Origin: a bacterium
Lineage (GTDB): Bacteria; UBP15; UBA6099; DSWB01
Direction of reading: 5' to 3'
Assembly (NCBI GenBank): GCA_020061125.1
Contig: JAGUYV010000238.1
Location: 1 to 18,087 of the forward strand
Length of the DNA: 18,087 bases
Below, piece by piece: positions 16,104 through 18,087 of the stretch (position 1 is the first letter of the stretch; the number at the start of each line of letters is the position of its first letter). The notes beneath the pieces were generated by a model. It had not been told where the DNA came from. It searched no databases and saw only the letters and a list, made by a program, of their open reading frames with translations. The position numbers and the translations under genes are program-made.

Positions 16104-16841
16104 TTATATTTTCAAAACATCAATGCCCAGCGCGTTCAGAACCACATTCATGGCGGCCTTAACCGCAGCCTTGTTTTGTTCGAGGACCTCATCAACGAGA
16201 TCCGGGCGGTTTGAACAGACGGCGCGGATCAGGGATTCGTTGATTTTGAGGAACAGGTCTCTGGGCAGCGGCGGCAGCGGCATCACGCCAGAATCCACCA
16301 GCATGTTCAGCGTCTTCAAATATGTATTGAAAAACATCCGGAGGACGAGATTGTCACCAATGCGCAATAATTCGTTGTAGAAATCGCGCTCAATGTCCGC
16401 ATAATCCCGCGCCGTGATTCCCTGCGTGTACCGTTTAATGATTTCCATGAGCGCGCGCTCGTGGCCCGGCCCGGCGTTGATCGCGGCGGAAACACAAATC
16501 TGCCGGTAAAGCCAGTTGGCGAAATCATGCATGGCTCGGAAAGTTTCCGGATTGACCACAGCCTGGGGGCACGCGGCAAGAAGCGGAGACAGAGCGTCGA
16601 GACCAACCGTATGGCGGAAATCCAGCACTGTTGCGCCGCGGCCCTGCACGATTTCAATCCATTCTTCGCGAGCAAGTTCCTGCAGGGCCTGGCGCACCGT
16701 GACGCGAGACACTCCGTGCGTGTCCGCGATGTCGCGCTCCGCGGGAAGCCGCTGGCCAGCCCGATACCGGCCCGTGAAAATGTCCTGCCGCAGCCTTGCC
16801 GCAATCTGCGACGAGATCGCCTCTCGCTTCACAACCTGCAT
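16104..16841 (-). CDS. FadR-like GntR-family transcriptional regulator
   Basis: A winged-helix regulator, 245 aa from the chosen start. The N-terminal DNA-binding domain lines up with E. coli FadR: RLPAERDIADTHGVSRVTVRQALQEL-type sequence keeps the AER, SR and R residues that contact DNA, and IVQGRGATVLDFRHTVGLDAL matches the FadR wing and linker. The C-terminal half is helical and of FadR type, so an acyl-CoA ligand is a reasonable guess. I chose ATG 16841 because the alignment to FadR starts there; ATGs at 16847 and 16862 and GTG 16895 are in frame, but 16895 would sit about 5 bases from the predicted transcript start. It heads the operon, and a FadR-type operator overlaps its promoter, so autorepression is likely. 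Confidence 0.88.
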   Translation of the reverse strand: MQVVKREAISSQIAARLRQDIFTGRYRAGQRLPAERDIADTHGVSRVTVRQALQELAREEWIEIVQGRGATVLDFRHTVGLDALSPLLAACPQAVVNPETFRAMHDFANWLYRQICVSAAINAGPGHERALMEIIKRYTQGITARDYADIERDFYNELLRIGDNLVLRMFFNTYLKTLNMLVDSGVMPLPPLPRDLFLKINESLIRAVCSNRPDLVDEVLEQNKAAVKAAMNVVLNALGIDVLKI

Positions 16842-16898
16842 TGGCATACTTTCCAGGCTCATCGGCGTATCGGCCCATCCATGAATTGATTTCACCCT

Positions 16899-16921
16899 AT
16901 TGGTATTATTGTCCTACCAAT
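16899..16921. promoter_or_regulatory. FadR-type operator within a 23-bp inverted repeat
   Basis: ATTGGTA (16899-16905) and TACCAAT (16915-16921) are perfect 7-bp inverted arms. Inside, on the minus strand, TGGTAGGACAA (16919-16909) fits the GntR/FadR pattern TnGTnnnACnA and shares TGGTnnGAC with the E. coli FadR site. It overlaps the -10 of the regulator promoter, the expected place for autorepression. Confidence 0.55.
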
Positions 16922-16936
16922 TAAGCCAAAAGTCAA
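16908..16936 (-). promoter_or_regulatory. Promoter of the FadR-like regulator and operon
   Basis: On the minus strand TTGACT (16936-16931), 17 bases and GACAAT (16913-16908) make a fair sigma-70 promoter, with a predicted start near 16900. The -10 hexamer is inside the operator described separately. Confidence 0.5.
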
Positions 16937-16995
16937 GATTCGCGAAAAAAATCCGTAGCGCACGCGGCCGCGAAAAACCGAATTTCAGATTTCCC

Positions 16996-17024
16996 GTGAC
17001 AATTCGGGTTGGAATCTGCATAAT
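16996..17024 (+). promoter_or_regulatory. Possible promoter of the 83-86-aa gene
   Basis: GTGACA (16996-17001), 17 bases and CATAAT (17019-17024), one mismatch in each hexamer. A start 7 bases on would fall at the ATG at 17032 and give a leaderless message; if so ATG 17023 cannot be the start. Confidence 0.35.
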
Positions 17025-17283
17025 GGGAACTATGACGGACCTGCCCGAAGCCTTCAGCAACCTGAAAAGCGCCATGCCGTCGCAGTCCGACATCCGCAAT
17101 TACAAGACATCGGCCAGCGAGGAGCAGGTGCTCAAAACCCTCGGAGAAATGAAGCAATCCTTCATGGCCGACGGCATGGATGAAGCGGAAGCAGACAAAC
17201 GGGTCTCGATGATGCTCGAGGCCTACGGCATCGCAAAGGAGGTTTTTAAGGACTATTACAATAACAATATCCAGACGCCGTGA
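17023..17283 (+). CDS. Small hypothetical protein (86 aa, or 83 aa from ATG 17032)
   Basis: I do not recognise this family. The product is hydrophilic and probably helical, with an acidic stretch MDEAEADKRVSMMLEAYG (about 56-73) and the tail FKDYYNNNIQTP; no membrane segment or metal motif is visible. The frame is open further upstream, but that part overlaps the divergent promoter and does not look coding. ATG 17023 has a weak GGAA 8 bases upstream; ATG 17032 would fit the predicted leaderless transcript. It is divergent from the FadR-like regulator and stands alone before the tRNA-tuf array. Whether the FadR-type operator also affects it cannot be told. Confidence 0.6.
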   Translation: MGTMTDLPEAFSNLKSAMPSQSDIRNYKTSASEEQVLKTLGEMKQSFMADGMDEAEADKRVSMMLEAYGIAKEVFKDYYNNNIQTP

Positions 17284-17361
17284 CGCCGCCGCCCGCACCC
17301 CGCGCCAGTGCCTCCTCCGACACCCAGAAAATTCTTCCCAAAAGAAATAATCAAGAAACAA

Positions 17362-17390
17362 TTGACATTGTAAACACCGATACTTAAAAT
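17362..17390 (+). promoter_or_regulatory. Strong promoter of the tRNA-tuf operon
   Basis: A perfect TTGACA (17362-17367), 17 bases and TAAAAT (17385-17390) stand about 167 bases before tRNA-Tyr. No other promoter of this quality precedes the array, so I assign it to the stable-RNA/tuf transcript. Confidence 0.7.
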
Positions 17391-17442
17391 CAAATGTTGA
17401 CTAAATGACGCACTTTTGGTTTCGTGCGCGAAAAAGTCCGCA

Positions 17443-17473
17443 GCGCCTCCGCAAAGGAAGCAGACGGAGGCGC
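17443..17473 (+). other. 9-bp hairpin in the tRNA-tuf leader
   Basis: GCGCCTCCG (17443-17451) and CGGAGGCGC (17465-17473) pair perfectly around a 13-base loop. No T-run follows. A smaller CGCAC/GTGCG stem is just upstream (about 17409-17428). These may be processing or antitermination signals in the long leader before the first tRNA. The gap 17284-17556 holds nothing else I can support. Confidence 0.5.
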
Positions 17474-17556
17474 AAACATGTTGGGCGCAGAAACATTAAA
17501 AAAGCCCGGCGTGAAGCGGATTTTTATGTAGTAAAGCACCTTGGCAAACGCAAACC

Positions 17557-17639
17557 GGAGGGATGCCCGAGTGGCTAAAGGGGGCAGACTGTAAATCTGC
17601 TGGCGGACGCCTACGTTGGTTCGAATCCAACTCCCTCCA
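17557..17639 (+). tRNA. tRNA-Tyr (GTA)
   Basis: The 83-base class II tRNA has acceptor GGAGGGA pairing with TCCCTCC and discriminator A. The anticodon stem GCAGA/TCTGC encloses CTGTAAA with anticodon GTA, and a long variable arm and GGTTCGAATCC T-arm follow. CCA is not encoded. Confidence 0.97.
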
Positions 17640-17677
17640 CTCTTGAAGCGCCGCCATGCGCACAGCGCGGCCGGCCC

Positions 17678-17751
17678 GCGGGAGTAGCTCAGTTGGCTAG
17701 AGCACAAGCCTTCCAAGCTTGGGGTCGCGGGTTCGAATCCCGTCTCCCGCT
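17678..17751 (+). tRNA. tRNA-Gly (TCC)
   Basis: A 74-base tRNA with acceptor GCGGGAG/CTCCCGC and discriminator T. The anticodon stem CAAGC/GCTTG encloses CTTCCAA with anticodon TCC, and the T-arm has GGTTCGAATCC. CCA is not encoded. Confidence 0.97.
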
Positions 17752-17767
17752 TGGCAACAACGCTGCC

Positions 17768-17841
17768 GCCAACGTAGCTCAGTAGGTTAGAGCGTATCCT
17801 TGGTAAGGATAAGGTCACCGGTTCGAATCCGGTCGTTGGCT
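17768..17841 (+). tRNA. tRNA-Thr (GGT)
   Basis: A 74-base tRNA with acceptor GCCAACG/CGTTGGC and discriminator T. The anticodon stem TATCC/GGATA encloses TTGGTAA with anticodon GGT, and the T-arm has GGTTCGAATCC. CCA is not encoded. Confidence 0.97.
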
Positions 17842-17919
17842 TGAGCAACATTAAGGAAAGCGCGGCACACTGAACCAGACAAGGTCCGTAAAAACACACG
17901 AACGATTCTGGAGGTTGAC

Positions 17920-18087
17920 ATGGGCAAACAGAAATACGAGCGAACGAAACCGCACGTAAATATTGGAACGATCGGGCACGTGGACCATGGCAAGACCACG
18001 CTCACGAGCGCGATCACGCGCGTGCTGGCCAACCTGGGCCGCGCGCAGCACATGGCGTTTGACCAGATTGACAAGGCGCCGGAAGAG
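17920..18087 (+). CDS. tuf: Elongation factor Tu, 5' end only
   Basis: EF-Tu delivers aminoacyl-tRNA to the ribosome as a GTPase. The 56 visible residues are its N-terminus: [20 protein letters not shown] includes the G1/P-loop GHVDHGKT (19-26), and [10 protein letters not shown] leads into switch I. ATG 17920 has GGAGG about 5 bases upstream. It follows tRNA-Tyr, -Gly and -Thr by 78 bases, the common bacterial tRNA-tuf order, and is expected to share their transcript. The window ends inside the gene; it is not truncated by any visible mutation. Confidence 0.98.
   Translation, partial: MGKQKYERTKPHVNIGTIGHVDHGKTTLTSAITRVLANLGRAQHMAFDQIDKAPEE

Noticed and set aside
17390-17899. 169-codon open frame on the minus strand
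   Set aside because: It is the antisense of the three tRNAs; the repeated FEPxTxSL-like pieces are the usual translation of reversed T-arms.
1-18087. CRISPR array, transposase, integrase or phage genes
   Set aside because: No regular direct repeats with spacers, no transposase or integrase frames, and no terminal inverted repeats were seen; the AT-rich block has no mobile gene.

Overview
This is an 18-kb piece of a bacterial chromosome, GC-rich overall (most genes run near 60% GC by eye) with two AT-rich patches. It is clearly bacterial: it carries a bacterial-type aspartyl-tRNA synthetase, lipoprotein signal peptidase LspA, TsaD, PurM and the common bacterial tRNA-Tyr/Gly/Thr-tuf array. I cannot name the phylum from sequence alone. 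The mix of a GuaB3-type IMP dehydrogenase, a DUF4127 protein, paired Gfo/Idh/MocA proteins and a FadR-controlled acyl-CoA dehydrogenase/Fe-S operon suits an anaerobe-like heterotroph from a poorly sampled lineage, but that is inference.

Layout. Everything from 1 to about 16.9 kb is transcribed leftwards (minus strand), then the direction flips. (a) 1-2283: guaB3, a small zincin-like gene and purM (cut by the window edge), read in that order from a consensus promoter just upstream of guaB3. (b) 2284-2650: a 367-bp AT-rich gap with a cluster of DnaA-box-like 9-mers and an inverted repeat, a possible replication origin or DnaA-binding locus. (c) 2651-7667: aspS-lspA-DUF4127-tsaD, a housekeeping operon with a promoter at about 7.75 kb. 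A 1.1-kb AT-rich block runs from the middle of tsaD to the middle of the DUF4127 gene. (d) 7960-10431: two Gfo/Idh/MocA-type oxidoreductase genes flanking a 98-aa unknown gene, all tightly coupled. (e) 10522-16895: a catabolic-looking operon led by a FadR-like regulator, followed by a Cys-rich 4Fe-4S protein, an extended SDR, a degenerate acyl-CoA dehydrogenase, an acetoacetate-decarboxylase-like protein and a complete acyl-CoA dehydrogenase. Junctions are ATGA overlaps or gaps of 10-20 bases, except about 95 bases after the regulator. A FadR-type operator overlaps the -10 of the regulator promoter. (f) 17023-17283: a divergent 83-86-aa unknown gene. (g) 17362-18087: a strong promoter, a leader with a 9-bp hairpin, tRNA-Tyr, tRNA-Gly, tRNA-Thr and the start of tuf.

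How it fits together. Blocks a, c and g are core functions: purine synthesis and interconversion, Asp charging, lipoprotein processing, t6A modification and elongation. Blocks d and e are accessory metabolism. Block e is the best candidate for an undescribed system: a regulator resembling the acyl-CoA sensor FadR controls two unequal acyl-CoA dehydrogenases, an ADC-fold enzyme with an altered active-site pair, an SDR and an unusual Fe-S protein. I infer redox processing of an acyl-CoA-type or lipid-like substrate; the substrate is unknown.
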